Origin: CAVVEC01 sp963747105 | GTDB taxonomy: Bacteria > Acidobacteriota > Terriglobia > Terriglobales > Acidobacteriaceae | Length of the DNA stretch: 64,000 bases | Direction of reading: 5' to 3' | NCBI GenBank assembly: GCA_963747105.1 | Contig: CAVVEC010000002.1 | Span: 372,001-436,000 of the forward strand | In this document: positions 47,025-57,368 of the stretch, in pieces | Position numbering within the stretch: the stretch's first letter is position 1 | Layout: each line of letters opens with the position of its first letter | Notes under the pieces: model-generated | The model's input: the letters and a program-made list of their open reading frames with translations, nothing else | Told to the model about the DNA's origin: nothing | Database searches by the model: none | Position numbers and translations under genes: made by a program

Positions 47025-47416
47025 AGACCGCCTCGCTGATTGATTGCGGAATCTTAAAACATAGCATATTCGCCGGGCAGAACCGTCAACGCGGATTCCT
47101 TACCACAGAGTCACTGAGCCACAGAGTTACCGCTTTTGGTTTCTCTGTGACTCTGTGTCTCTGTGGTGAATAATTCCGGCTGGCGTCGGCACTTGAGATC
47201 GGGCGAAGTGCCCGTCATCCCCGGCCATTTCAGCGGATACGAATGGCTGGCGCTGGCTATCTGGAGCTTGCTCGGAGTGGGGCTCAGTTGGCGGCAGCGG
47301 GGGAGGCAAGCCGGCGCAGGACTCACTGGTGAATGAGCCGGGAGGTTGCTGGCGTAGAGGTGAAGTTACGGACAACCGCCGCGGCTAAGACTGAGATAAC
47401 ATGAGGGTGTTGGTTT
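47025..47416. other. 392-base intergenic stretch with a palindromic repeat and a gene remnant
   Basis: It contains an imperfect palindrome at 47103-47166 (CCACAGAG...CTCTGTGG with internal CACAGAG/CTCTGTG units), a common short interspersed hairpin. Further on, the plus strand from about 47171 to 47338 reads VIPGHFSGYEWLALAIWSLL, then GVGLSWRQRGRQAGAGLTGE and a stop. This resembles the last membrane helix of a transporter without the rest of the gene. Confidence 0.45.
47103..47166. repeat. CACAGAG-type imperfect palindrome
   Basis: Left arm CCACAGAGTCACTGAGCCACAGAG, right arm CTCTGTGACTCTGTGTCTCTGTGG, with an 11 to 17-base loop. It is built of repeated CACAGAG units and is situated after the divergent start of the hexapeptide protein. 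Confidence 0.65.
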
Positions 47417-47944
47417 ATGTTCAACTTCAGCCACCACCTGGCACGGCGTGTTTCCATTGCTCACAAGAACGGGCGGCTGGTAATCAGCATACGCCGGCAT
47501 AACGACCGTGTGTTTTACATCCTGCTGCTTCTGTTCTTCACAATCATCTTTGGGTTCTTCTGCGCGGGTTTTGTTGCGGCATTCTTTCGGGCGCAATCGG
47601 CTAGGGGCGCTCTCTATGCGTTACCCTTCGCCTTGTTTATCTGCCTGTGGTACTTCCTTGGCCTTCGGGTCGGGTTTTGGAGAGCCTTCGGTGTTGAGGA
47701 GATCGTCATCAATCAGGGGACCCTACGGTGGGAGCGGAAAGCGCTGTGCTGGACGCGCAAGTATGAGGCCGCTGGAACCGAGGTCACAGAGATTGTGGTT
47801 AAGACGCCGTGGCATGGACTCCGCAACCGCGTCCAGTTCACCTCCAAGGGGCGGATCTATAGTATCGGGGACATGATTCTACGCGATGAGGCGGATGAAA
47901 TTGCGCGGGAGCTGCGGAGTGCAATCCCGACTGCTCACGGATGA
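47417..47944 (+). CDS. membrane protein of unknown function with PH-like tail
   Basis: 175 residues. Two membrane helices are evident (VFYILLLLFFTIIFGFFCAG, and ALPFALFICLWYFLGLRVGF). The soluble C-terminus (EEIVINQGTLRWERKALCWT, TEIVVKTPWHGLRNRVQFTS, KGRIYSIGDMILRDEADEIA) has the beta-strand pattern of bacterial PH-like domains. It reads toward the amidohydrolase gene 28 bases downstream. No functional motif is recognised. Confidence 0.75.
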   Translation: MFNFSHHLARRVSIAHKNGRLVISIRRHNDRVFYILLLLFFTIIFGFFCAGFVAAFFRAQSARGALYALPFALFICLWYFLGLRVGFWRAFGVEEIVINQGTLRWERKALCWTRKYEAAGTEVTEIVVKTPWHGLRNRVQFTSKGRIYSIGDMILRDEADEIARELRSAIPTAHG

Positions 47945-47972
47945 CGTTTGATGGTGGGCACGGAAGGCATCT

Positions 47973-49688
47973 ATGAAAGATTCTAGCCATCCCGAAGTAT
48001 CAGCAAAATTTCTCGCCGTTCTCGTGCTGTTCGCATTAGTCCAAGGCTCGCCGGCCCAGACATCCCAAACATCGTCTGCTTTCGATCTCGTCATCACCAA
48101 CGGCCACATCATCGACGGCACCGGCTCCCCGTGGTACTCCGGCGATGTCGGCATCCGCGACGGCAAAATCGCGGCCATCGGCAATCTGAGCCAGCCCCCG
48201 CGCACACGAACCATCGACGCCCACGGCGATGTCGTCGCGCCCGGTTTCATTGATATGCTCGGCCAATCGGAACTGACCATCCTTGTCGATCCCCGTGTGC
48301 CCTCGAAGATCTATCAGGGCATCACCACGGAGATTACTGGGGAAGGCGGATCGGCAGCGCCGTTGAACGACACGATCATTCAGGCCGACCGGCCTGGTTA
48401 CGACCACTATCACATAACCCCCGATTGGCGCTCTTTCCGGCAGTATTTCGCCAGGCTGGAGACGCAGGGCATTGGAATTAATCTCGCCAGCTATGTAGGC
48501 GCGACGCAGGCCCGCCGCATGGTGCTGGGAGACGATGACAAACAACCCACGCCCGACCAACTCCAACAAATGAAAGAGATGGTGCGGCAGGCCATGCGTG
48601 ACGGAGCAGTCGGGGTTTCCACCGCTCTCGAGTACGCGCCCGCTCCTTACGCTAAGACGGAGGAATTGATCGCGCTGGCCACGGAAGCATCCAAGCTTGG
48701 CGGAATCTACGCTACCCATATGCGTAACGAAAGTGATTCGGTTCTTTCCGCGATTGACGAAGCGCTGCGCATCGGCCGGGAAGCCAATATTCCCGTCGTA
48801 ATCTGGCACATCAAAGTTGCGGGTAAAGAAAATTGGGGGCGTATGCCGGAAGTAGTTGCGAAGATTAGCGAGGCTCGCACCGAAGGAGTGGACGTTAGCG
48901 CCAACACCTACGCCTATGCGGCGTGGTTCAACGGACTGTCGGCGTTTATTCCGCAGTGGGCGCACGACGGCGGCGACGCCAAGCTGGTCGAACGCCTGAA
49001 AGATCCGGCCATGCGGGCCCGCATCCGCAAAGACTTGATGACTCCATCGAAAGATTGGGACAACGAATGGCAGGAGATTCCCGGCCCCGAATCTGTCCTG
49101 ATCGAGGTCGTGCAGAACCCGAAGCTGCTTCCGTTGCAGGGGAAGTCGCTGGCGGAGGTTGCGAAAATCTGGAACAAAGACCCGATGGACGCGTTGTTTG
49201 ACCTCCTCATCGAAGACAAGTCATTCACCAGCGTTGCTGTGTTCGGCATGTCGGAACCGGACGTCACTCTGGCTCTGCAACAGCCGTGGGTTTCGATCTG
49301 CAACGATTCCGAGGGTACATCTCCGGAGGGAATTCTTGGCCAGGAGCACCCTCATCCCAGGGCTTATGGCACTTTTCCCCGCATCCTGCGTAAGTATGTT
49401 CGCGAAGAAAAGAAACTGACTTTGGAAGATGCCATTCGCAAGTTCTCAGCTTTGCCGGCGCAGCGTATGCGGCTGACCGATCGCGGCGTGCTGAAGGCGG
49501 GCATGTGGGCAGACGTTGTAATTTTCGATCCCGCAACCGTCCGCGACGTAGCGACGTTCAATAATCCCAACCAGTATTCGCAGGGCATGGAATATGTGCT
49601 GGTGAACGGGGTGCCGGTGATTGATCACGGAGAAATGACGGGAGCGAAGCCAGGGAAAGTATTGCGGGGAGCGGCTTACATGCCGTAA
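47973..49688 (+). CDS. exported amidohydrolase, N-acyl-D-amino-acid deacylase-like
   Basis: 571 residues with a signal peptide (FLAVLVLFALVQGSPAQ). Family features: FDLVITNGHIIDGTGSPWYS, GDVGIRDGKIAAIGNL, the domain entry VVAPGFIDMLGQSE, KIYQGITTEITGEGGSAAPL, GIYATHMRNESDSVLSAIDE, VVIWHIKVAGKENWGRM and the closing ADVVIFDPATVRDVATF. The usual HxH metal pair after GFID is absent (MLGQSE stands there), as in an acidobacterial subgroup, while the later His residues remain; activity may use a single metal. Probable role is hydrolysis of N-acylated D-amino acids or dipeptides outside the cytoplasm. Confidence 0.85.
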   Translation: MKDSSHPEVSAKFLAVLVLFALVQGSPAQTSQTSSAFDLVITNGHIIDGTGSPWYSGDVGIRDGKIAAIGNLSQPPRTRTIDAHGDVVAPGFIDMLGQSELTILVDPRVPSKIYQGITTEITGEGGSAAPLNDTIIQADRPGYDHYHITPDWRSFRQYFARLETQGIGINLASYVGATQARRMVLGDDDKQPTPDQLQQMKEMVRQAMRDGAVGVSTALEYAPAPYAKTEELIALATEASKLGGIYATHMRNESDSVLSAIDEALRIGREANIPVVIWHIKVAGKENWGRMPEVVAKISEARTEGVDVSANTYAYAAWFNGLSAFIPQWAHDGGDAKLVERLKDPAMRARIRKDLMTPSKDWDNEWQEIPGPESVLIEVVQNPKLLPLQGKSLAEVAKIWNKDPMDALFDLLIEDKSFTSVAVFGMSEPDVTLALQQPWVSICNDSEGTSPEGILGQEHPHPRAYGTFPRILRKYVREEKKLTLEDAIRKFSALPAQRMRLTDRGVLKAGMWADVVIFDPATVRDVATFNNPNQYSQGMEYVLVNGVPVIDHGEMTGAKPGKVLRGAAYMP

Positions 49689-49712
49689 CACTCGCAAGCA
49701 GTATCGGGTCGC

Positions 49713-52255
49713 TTACGGTTTCAGCGCCGCCCGCGTCTCCGCCGCGGCAGTCTGCGCGACCCGAGGCTCGGTCACGGTACCGGTAATGTTAAAGCCCGGA
49801 GCGCCGTCGCGCATCAATTTTAAATTCAGAACGCGCCCTAATGAAGCTGTGCCGCTGACGTCGTACACTCCCGCCGCGGTCTCCAACTTGCCTTCCTGAA
49901 TCTCGAACCTCCCATCGTGCAGGAACAAGTGTGCGGCGAAATGGCGCATCTGTAACGGTCCGGTTCCCTCGGCCAACGCAATGTGCGGCAGCAGCCCATC
50001 ACGCGCTTCGATCTGCAGCGCGCCGGTGGCGGAGGCAAACAATTCAGCCGCACCTAGGCCCGCCGCAGTCGCACGATATGTTGCGGTCGCTGAGCCGGTG
50101 ATCCAGTCATCCTTCATCACCTCGGCCAACCGACCGAGTGCGACCCGCCCCAGAGTACCGTTTCCGCTGTACTGCGGCGGTTTGGCAGCGAAGTCGGCGT
50201 TCCATTCCCCCGTGTGCCTGCCGCCCAAGACGTCTCCACTCAAGTTGTGAAGCCGTAACTTGCCATTCTTCAGTTCCACGTTCGCCGAAACCCGGTCGGC
50301 AGCGAGTTTATGAACCACCACCTTGCTCGCCGTGAGCTTACCCGTCGCATTTAGCATTAAGAGATATGGAGTTCCTGCGGTCGGCGATGAAAGAAAACGG
50401 TACCAGGGCCGTTTAGGAACATGCGGATTCAGTACCTGGTTCAGACGATCGGTCGAAATCTGGTCGGCATGGAGATCGAAGCGAACCGGACACGTCCCCT
50501 GGCTAGCGCACTGCCTTGGCAGGGTCAAAGAACCGCGCCATGCAGTCCCCGCCGCGGAAGCGGTCAAGTTCTGCACATTTACTTGGTCAGGTGTGAGAGT
50601 AAGATCGGCGGCGGCGATTTCCACGGGCGCGTTCAAACCGCGCACTTCAACGCGAATCGAATGCAGTTGTGCTTTCCCCATCGCTCTCGCCGGCTCAACT
50701 CCAGACCAGTTCCCAGCAATTTGCAGATCGACCTTGGCGGTTCCTTCTGCGACCAGTTGCGGCGCCGTGATTCCGATTGTCCGCGCCACCTGAAGCAGCC
50801 GTTGCACCTGGGCTTCACCCTGAACCGAAAAGCCGTATCCCGAACGCGAAACCCAGCCGCGGACCAGGGCAGGTGCTGGCTTGCCCAACGCCAGACTGAA
50901 TGGACCGACGTCCAGGTGAGTCTCTGCGGGAGGCTGCACATCGAGTTGGCGAGCCCGCCTGGCGGGGTTCGCGGCCGACTTGGGATCTCGTGCGGAAGAC
51001 AAAGAGAATGGAATCCTGTCCAGCAGCAATTCTGGGTTCCTTGGTCTTGATTCGAGACCGAAGTTCGAAGTTTCGCCTTCGCCTTCCCAGGCAATTCGCC
51101 GAGTTCGGCTTCCGAGCCACGCCGGAATCTCATTTTTGCTCTCAGCCTGCCAGTTGCCACCAGATCATCGGGTACGCCTTCCCTGGCATGGCGCAAAAAC
51201 GTAACCAGCGACTGGATCGGCAGATCCTCAGCCACCAGCGAAAGGTCGTAACCGCGAGATCTGAGGGGAATCGCAACGCTGCCATCAACCGAGATCGTGC
51301 CTTCACCCACGGGAGCGCGGCAGGTAAGATGGGAAATCACCTGATCCGCTGAACTGTAATGGCCGGTGCATTGCGCCGCCAGTCGCAGGCGCCACCGCCT
51401 GGGATGTCATAGCGGCGGAAGTCCTCTACCGTGGCGTCCCTGTCACGTCAAGATCAGCCGGTGTGCCCGTCAGCGTGGCTGAAAGCGCGATGGTTCCCCG
51501 CCAGCCCGTGTCGTTGCCATAAGCCAGCTTGGTGACTTGTCCGAGTTGGCCGCGCTCCCATTGCAGGCTGAACTGGAGAGGAGTGTCGCGCAGCGCCGCC
51601 GCCCTCTGCCACGATCCGCTGACCCTCACCGTGCCGGTATCGCAAAGATTGAAATCGGTGCGCACCGGTTGCGCTTTCAGCCGCATGCCCCACGTGTTTT
51701 CCGAATCCTGCCACAGAGTGAAATCCGCATCGGTCAGCGCATAGGGTTTTTTTTCTTGTCCGAACTTAAAGTTGATGCGGCCGCGATCGGCCTCGATGTA
51801 GGGAAATCCGGGACGGATCTCGGTTTTCGCTTTGCTGGTGGGGGCAACCGGGATCCGGTCCGCGCGCTCCAAAAGATTCTCCAGATTCCAATGTCCTGCG
51901 GAGTCTTGTACCAGATTGAGGCTGGGCTCGGTGAGGGTGAGACGGGCGATCTCCAGCCGGCCGCGCAGCAGCGAACTCACGCGCAGCGTGGCGGTCACTT
52001 CTCCAGCCCGCAACATGGGTTCGGCCCCGAAAGCGGGGTCTTCGTGAACCACGAAATTCTCGCAGATCGAATCCCGGGTCGGGCAAGAGCCGCAAGCTGA
52101 CCGAGGCCACCTCCACCGGCCGTCCCAATGCGAGGCTGATGGAGTTGACGATCCGCGTCCGCAGCCGGTTGGCTCCCGGCCGTACAGAGGAAGCACACCA
52201 GCACCACAAGCACTGAGGTGGCTACAACACCGCGTTTGGACCGAAGAAAATCTCA
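49713..52255 (-). CDS. AsmA-family protein (frame interrupted)
   Basis: About 840 residues over several frames. A single N-terminal membrane helix (TSVLVVLVCFL) is followed by NRLRTRIVNSISLALGRPVE and VASVSLRLLPDPGFDLR, the standard AsmA opening. Later parts read SLLRGRLEIARLTLTEPSLN, LVQDSAGHWNLENLLERADR, GRINFKFGQEKKPYALTDAD, GYDLSLVAEDLPIQSLVTFL and, at the C-terminus, VYDVSGTASLGRVLNLKLMR. AsmA-like proteins are anchored in the inner membrane and thought to move phospholipids to the outer membrane. Frame changes lie near 52200-52060, 51425, 51340 and 51030. The last 1.3 kb is intact. Confidence 0.85.
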
Positions 52256-53049
52256 ACGCACCACCTGGAGCGTGCGCCGCCAGCGGGTTTGATCGAAGAA
52301 GTGAATGACCCTGTGCACCACGAATTCGACCCGCTGGCTGATTTCTGGTTTCCAAATATTGGCCGGGAGGTGTCTCGAACGACCAGTAGATGAACATGGG
52401 CCTGCCCAATCACATTTTCCTTTGGGATGAATCCCCAATAGCGGCTGTCCAGTAGCTGACATCGCGGTTGTCGCCCATGCCGAAATAACTGTCGGGAGGC
52501 ACCACCAGATCGTCGCCCTGAATGTGCTGCTTGAAGCGCAGCGCCCATCCGGAGTCACGTTGTTGAAATCCGCGGGCGCCACCGCCGGAAAGTTATCGCG
52601 ATACGGATTGTAGCATCGCTCGCCGCTGTGGATCACATAAGGCTCATCCAGCTTCTCGCCGTTGCGGTACACGGCTCCATCGCGCAAATGGATGCGGTCT
52701 CCGGGAATGCCCATAATCCGCTTCACGACGTACAGCCCTGGCTCCGCGGGGGAAAGAAACACCACAATATCCCCGCGCCGTATCTGACGGTAAGGAAGCA
52801 AGGGGCCCGGCCCAGTGCGTGCGCGGCGCAAACTGCTCCCGGTTCACGAACACATGGTCGCCGATCAGCAAGGTGTTCTCCATGGAACTGGAGGGAATCT
52901 CAAACGCCTGCAGCGATGAACGTAATGATGAACAGTCCCGTCACCAGCACTGCCGCCAGCGAGGCCAGGAATTCGACTGTGGTTTCGCGCGGTTTTTCTT
53001 GCTTGTTCGTGTTTTCTTTCTTGGCCACCAAGGCTCTTTCCTCTTGCAT
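52253..53049 (-). CDS. lepB: signal peptidase I, first copy (frame interrupted)
   Basis: About 265 residues. It starts MQEERALVAKKENTNKQEKP at 53049 with one membrane helix (FLASLAAVLVTGLFIITFIA). After a frame change the catalytic Ser lies in EIPSSSMENTLLIGDHVFVN and the general-base Lys in GLYVVKRIMGIPGDRIHLRD. SYFGMGDNRDVSYWDSRYWG is family box E; the last residues include FIYWSFETPP and DQTRWRRTLQVVR. Frame changes near 52910, 52800, 52545, 52440 and 52390. LepB removes signal peptides from secreted proteins. It is immediately downstream of the second copy and overlaps the AsmA start region. Confidence 0.88.
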
Positions 53050-53064
53050 GGGCGAACTGCGCCC

Positions 53065-53821
53065 TTAGTTGACTAATCGAAACGTGCGGTCCCAGCGGGT
53101 GATCTGCAACAGATGGGTTACCGCATAGGCGAAATGATAAAGTTTATCACCCGGCGTGGAGGAGACCGGCATATCCTCATCCACGCCGCGCACGGACCAG
53201 TAGATCAGCAACGGCCGCCCGATGATGTTTTCCCGCGGAACAAAACCCCAGTAGCGGCTGTCCAGGCTGTCATCGCGATTGTCGCCCAGCACAAAATAGT
53301 GTCCCTCCGGGACGATCAGTTGGCCATCCTCGACCAGTTTCTTCATTTGCAGCCACCAGCTCGCCTTCAGCCCGGAACCCGACATGTCGGTGCGGGGAAA
53401 ATCGTCTCGAAATATGTCGCGCACGCGGCGAACTGTGGCGCACATAGGGTTCCTTGCAGGGGAACTGCCATTCACATAGACTTGCCGATTGATGCAGCCG
53501 CACGCGGTCTCCGGGCACGCCCACCACGCGCTTCACAAAGTGCTGGCTGGGGTTGACCGGATAGTGAAACACGATGATGTCCCCGCGCCGCACGGGACGG
53601 TAGGGCATGATCTGGTTCCAAAAGCCAGCTGCCGCCGTAGCGCGTCTTGTCCACTAGCAGGTAGTCGCCGATCAGCAGCGTGTTCTCCATGGACTCGGAA
53701 GGAATCTGGAACGCCTGCACCACAAAGGTGATGACAAACACCGCAATCACAACGGTCGCCAGCAGCGACTGCAGCGAACTCAGCCAGTCGCTGTCCGGTG
53801 CTTTTGCTGCGCTCCTTCCAT
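53065..53821 (-). CDS. lepB: signal peptidase I, second copy (frame interrupted)
   Basis: About 250 residues. The membrane anchor (SLLATVVIAVFVITFVVQAF) precedes the catalytic Ser in QIPSESMENTLLIGDYLLVD and the Lys in QHFVKRVVGVPGDRVRL. The end reads GHYFVLGDNRDDSLDSRYWG, FVPRENIIGRPLLIYWSVRG and LLQITRWDRTFRLVN. It is clearly paralogous to the neighbour at 52253-53049. The exact start is unclear because the frame runs on into rnc; an ATG at 53821 is one base out of frame. Frame changes near 53600 and 53470. Confidence 0.87.
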
Positions 53822-53822
53822 G

Positions 53823-54627
53823 ACTCAGACTAGGTGCGTCCTCTCCCCTGCGACGTTCCAAGCGGGTTTTCCGGCAGGGCAACCGCAGATATTCGAGCAA
53901 CTGCCGCGCTGCGCCCTGCTCGGCCTTCTTCTTCGTGGATCCTTCGGCTCGCCCTACGAACTCAGTGCGAACCGTGATTGCCGTTAGCCTGCAATCGCGC
54001 CTCGACGGTGAAAGTCTTGCTGTGCTCCGGCCCCTGCTCCTTCACCAGAACGTAAGCAGGCTGGGGGCGTCCCAGGGCCTGCAGCTTTTCCTGCAGCGCC
54101 GACTTGTAGTCGGTCAGAGGCAAACTGCTGCCGTTGCGCGCGATGCATCTCCAGTTCCGGCGCGACAATGTACTGCACGCACCACGCGCCGCACCGTCTC
54201 CAGTCCGCCGTCAATATACATCGCGCCCAGAACGGCTTCCAAGCCATCCACCAGCAGAGCCGTCTTGTTGCGCCCGCCGCTTTTTTCTTCGCCTCGTCCC
54301 AGCCGCAGGTAATCCCCCAGTTCCAGCTGTTGCGCCACCCGGATCAGATGCTTTTCGCTGACCAGGTGGGCCCGCAGCTTGGATAACTCTCCTTCCCGAA
54401 AATGCGGGAAGCGATGAAACAATTCTTCGGTCGTGATGAGCCCCAGGACAGCATCGCCCAGAAACTCGAGTTGCTCGTTGTCGCCCACTCGGGTGCTGAC
54501 GAGGGTCTGCAACGATTCAAGTTCGCGAGCTTGGGAAGAATGGGTCAGCGCCTGCTCCAGCAACTCCGGGTGCTCGAACCGATAGCCCAGAGCTTGTTCC
54601 AGGTCCGTGATGTTCCGAGACTTCATG
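53823..54627 (-). CDS. rnc: ribonuclease III (frame interrupted)
   Basis: About 260 residues from the ATG at 54627 (MKSRNITDLEQALGYRFEHP). RNase III cleaves double-stranded RNA in rRNA and mRNA processing. The signature DNEQLEFLGDAVLGL is present, followed by LRAHLVSEKHLIRVAQQLEL and KTALLVDGLEAVLGAMYIDG with the second metal-site Glu. After frame changes near 54165 and 54125 the dsRNA-binding domain continues DYKSALQEKLQALGRPQPAY, then, after another near 53980, VRTEFVGRAEGSTKKKAEQG and AARQLLEYLRLP. The 3' end overlaps or abuts the second lepB copy, so the stop is approximate. The rnc-lepB neighbourhood is common in bacteria. Confidence 0.88.
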
Positions 54628-54742
54628 TTGGAATGGAGCGGTACCACCGGCGCAAAATTAGTCGGAGGCTGAGGGCAAGGCTCCCCTCCTGCGACAATCA
54701 AGCGGCAGGTATCTACCTTGGACTCCTCGTCTATCTCTCGAC

Positions 54743-55636
54743 TTAGTGGGGAGGCTGAGTCGAGTTCGGTGCAGTTCCGGCGGGCGGGTTGGTTCCGGGG
54801 GTTGGATTACTGCCTCCCGTCAGTTGCACCAACCGGTCACGCTCCTGGCGCGCCACCTTCCCTGCCGAGGTGCTTTCCTGGGTCAAATCCACGGCCCGGC
54901 CAGCTTCCTTCAATGCATCCGCATACTTTCCCTGCTTATCCAGCGACAATGCCAAGCGGAGGATCACCAGCGCGTCCGGCTGAGAAGGAAGAGCGTCGAG
55001 CGACTTGCGGTAGTAGCTTTCCGAGTCCGCATATTTCTCCCGATGGTCGGAGACGCTGCCCAGAATGGAATACGCCGTGGAGCGGATCATGTTCTGGTAA
55101 AGTTCGATCTGGTTCGGCTGCAATCCTGCCGGAATGTCGGTATCCACCGTTTCTAGGGAGCGTTGGGCGCTCTTGGCCGCCTCGTCCCAACGCTGGTCTT
55201 TGTCGAGGTCGCTGTCCCGCGTGCGCTCCGCGATCACTTCCGCCACGTTCACCAACGCCTCGGGATCCTCGGGGTCAATTTTCAAAAGCTTGTGCGCAGC
55301 CTCCGACATCTTGTCGCCGTTATTGGCGTTTTGGTACCCGCGCATCTCGGATTTAAAGAGAACAACGCGCAGTTCACTGGCGGGAAACTTGGCCGCGAAG
55401 TCGTCTGCCGCTTTCTCCAGGGCAGCCGGATCATTCTGATTAGCGATCGCCGCCTTATAGGCATCAAATTCCGCCTGGGTCTTGGCTTGGGGAGGGCGCT
55501 TTGCCACTGGGGCGGGTACGGTCGCGCCCTTCTGGGCCGTGCCAGGCTGATTCGGTTGGCCGGACGCCGGCTGCTGCGCTATTGCAAAAGTCGTCACCGC
55601 TAACATCACGACGGTCATCGCTGCTGGCTTCATCAC
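54743..55636 (-). CDS. exported TPR-repeat protein
   Basis: 297 residues with a signal peptide (MTVVMLAVTTFAIAQ), then a Pro/Gln-rich linker. Repeated 34-residue helical pairs are visible from about residue 55 on: ALEKAADDFAAKFPASELRV, KMSEAAHKLLKIDPEDPEAL, SDHREKYADSESYYRKSLDA, LPSQPDALVILRLALSLDKQ and GKYADALKEAGRAVDLTQES. The tail is Pro/Thr/Asn-rich. It is a scaffold-type periplasmic protein of unknown partner and precedes rnc on the same strand; intact frame. Confidence 0.82.
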   Translation of the reverse strand: MMKPAAMTVVMLAVTTFAIAQQPASGQPNQPGTAQKGATVPAPVAKRPPQAKTQAEFDAYKAAIANQNDPAALEKAADDFAAKFPASELRVVLFKSEMRGYQNANNGDKMSEAAHKLLKIDPEDPEALVNVAEVIAERTRDSDLDKDQRWDEAAKSAQRSLETVDTDIPAGLQPNQIELYQNMIRSTAYSILGSVSDHREKYADSESYYRKSLDALPSQPDALVILRLALSLDKQGKYADALKEAGRAVDLTQESTSAGKVARQERDRLVQLTGGSNPTPGTNPPAGTAPNSTQPPH

Positions 55637-55693
55637 CCTCTCCTTGGTTGCGACTCCTGGTTCCGAGTCGCGGTATCCTCACTGCGCTGCATC

Positions 55694-57188
55694 TTACTGC
55701 GGATGGCTCGGCGGCTCATAGGCTTGCGCCAGCCCGCGTTCCGCGGCGGCCTTGGCTTCCGGCAGATTCGCACCCGCGCTCAGAGCTGCGCGGTAGTGAT
55801 CGAGCGCCGCTGGCCGATCCTCCTGCAGGTCAAAAATTCTCCCCAGGTAAATATGAGACCAGGCCACTACTTTGGGCTCGTGAGCCACGCCCAGAGCTTG
55901 CTCAAAATAGTTTCGCGCGCCTTGCATGTCGCGGCTCATGGTCGCCACCTGCGCCAGAATGAAGAGCGCCCGGCCAGGATCCTCGCTCTTCTCGTCCAAT
56001 GCCTCCTGCGCCAGCTTCTTCGCGGCCGCTACATCTCCAGCCGACAACTGTTGCTCGGCGAGCAGCCAGTTTGCTCTTCCCCGGGCGCGATAAGTGCAGC
56101 AATTCGGGATCCGCCTTGCTGGCAAACTTCACCTGCGCCGCCTGCTTTTGTTCCTTGCGTACGTCAATGCCGTTGATTATGTCTCCGTACGCGTCGCGCA
56201 GGCCCGTTGGACTCTTCTCAAACTTTGCCAGGGCTTCATAAAAATACGGCGTCAAGATAAAACCTTGGGCTACGGATTCCTCGACCGCCTGCTCTCGTTG
56301 TGCTTCCGGCGCCTTGCTTGATCCCGTGGTGCGGGCTTCGACGGCGCGTATCATGCACTCCGTCAGCAGAAGCGAAACATCATTCTTGAAACTCTGATCC
56401 ATGGGCGCAGTCTTGACATTGTCGAGCAAAGGTGTCAGGCGCCCCAGGGCAGTGGGATATTTCAGCGCAAAAGGATCCAACAGATAATGGAGATAGGTGT
56501 GACGGATCTGCTCCATTTTCAGAGTTGATCCCGACCCCGGGGAAATCACTACATAGTAGTCCGCCCCGTAGTCGCGCGCATTGGTTTGCCCCGGAGCTCC
56601 CATGGGATCGAGATACACCGTGAACGTGCGGCCCAGGTAACCCGCGGAAGGCAATTTCAGATAAATCTCCTGGTCAAAAAGCATCTTGGACAGCGCTTGA
56701 TGATAGCTGGCTGTCAAGGCTGCGTAGGCTTGCTGGTGGCGCTCCCAGATTGCGTGCACACCGGCTTGCCCATAGAAATTCTGCACCAGCGGGACCAGTC
56801 CGGAAACATAGCTGGCATCGGGTGGCAGATCCGCCTCCTTTACTTTAAGAGTCAGCGCCGGCGGCGGGCCCAGATCAAGCGCCAGCGAAACATATTGCGC
56901 CAGGGTTCGCGCCGGATCGGCCTGCTGATGATCCTGATAAAACTGGCACATTACGCCATGGGCTTCGTTCAGTGCCTCGGAAGCTTCAATGGTCTTCGCA
57001 ACCTCAGCGCGAATCTGTGCCCGTAAGGGAGCGGAAGCGTCCAGTTCGGAATCGTACCCGCAGCTATTGATGGCAGTCAGAACGGTGAACAAGGTCTCGT
57101 TCGTATCCAGGACGACGTTTGGCTGGTTGTCCGCAAACGACACTTGTACCCAGAGCCCAAGCAAGACCGCAAAGAGCGAACTTCGCAA
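55694..57188 (-). CDS. exported helical-repeat protein with TPR tail (one frameshift)
   Basis: About 498 residues. A signal peptide (SLFAVLLGLWVQVSFA) opens the frame. The first 350 residues contain LFTVLTAINSCGYDSELDAS, AHGVMCQFYQDHQQADPART and QIRHTYLHYLLDPFALKYPT; the HTYLHYLLDP segment recalls a peptidase-like helix but lacks HExxH. After a frame change near 56085 the C-terminus has TPR units: RANWLLAEQQLSAGDVAAAK, GRALFILAQVATMSRDMQGA, RNYFEQALGVAHEPKVVAWS and IYLGRIFDLQEDRPAALDHY. It is read just ahead of the second TPR gene in an apparent operon. Function unknown. Confidence 0.8.
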
Positions 57189-57368
57189 CCTACAACCCAG
57201 GGAAACCTCCTGCAGGACGGTGGGATGTGTGGGTCACTAGCCAGTTTAAGGGGTTCTGCAGCGAGGGTCAACGGAGGAAGGGGATAGAGGATATGGCAAT
57301 CCAAAGTTGCACCCCTGGGGAGTCCCATCCGACGATTTAGGGCGATTTCGGCAGTCGTTTTACTTAAG

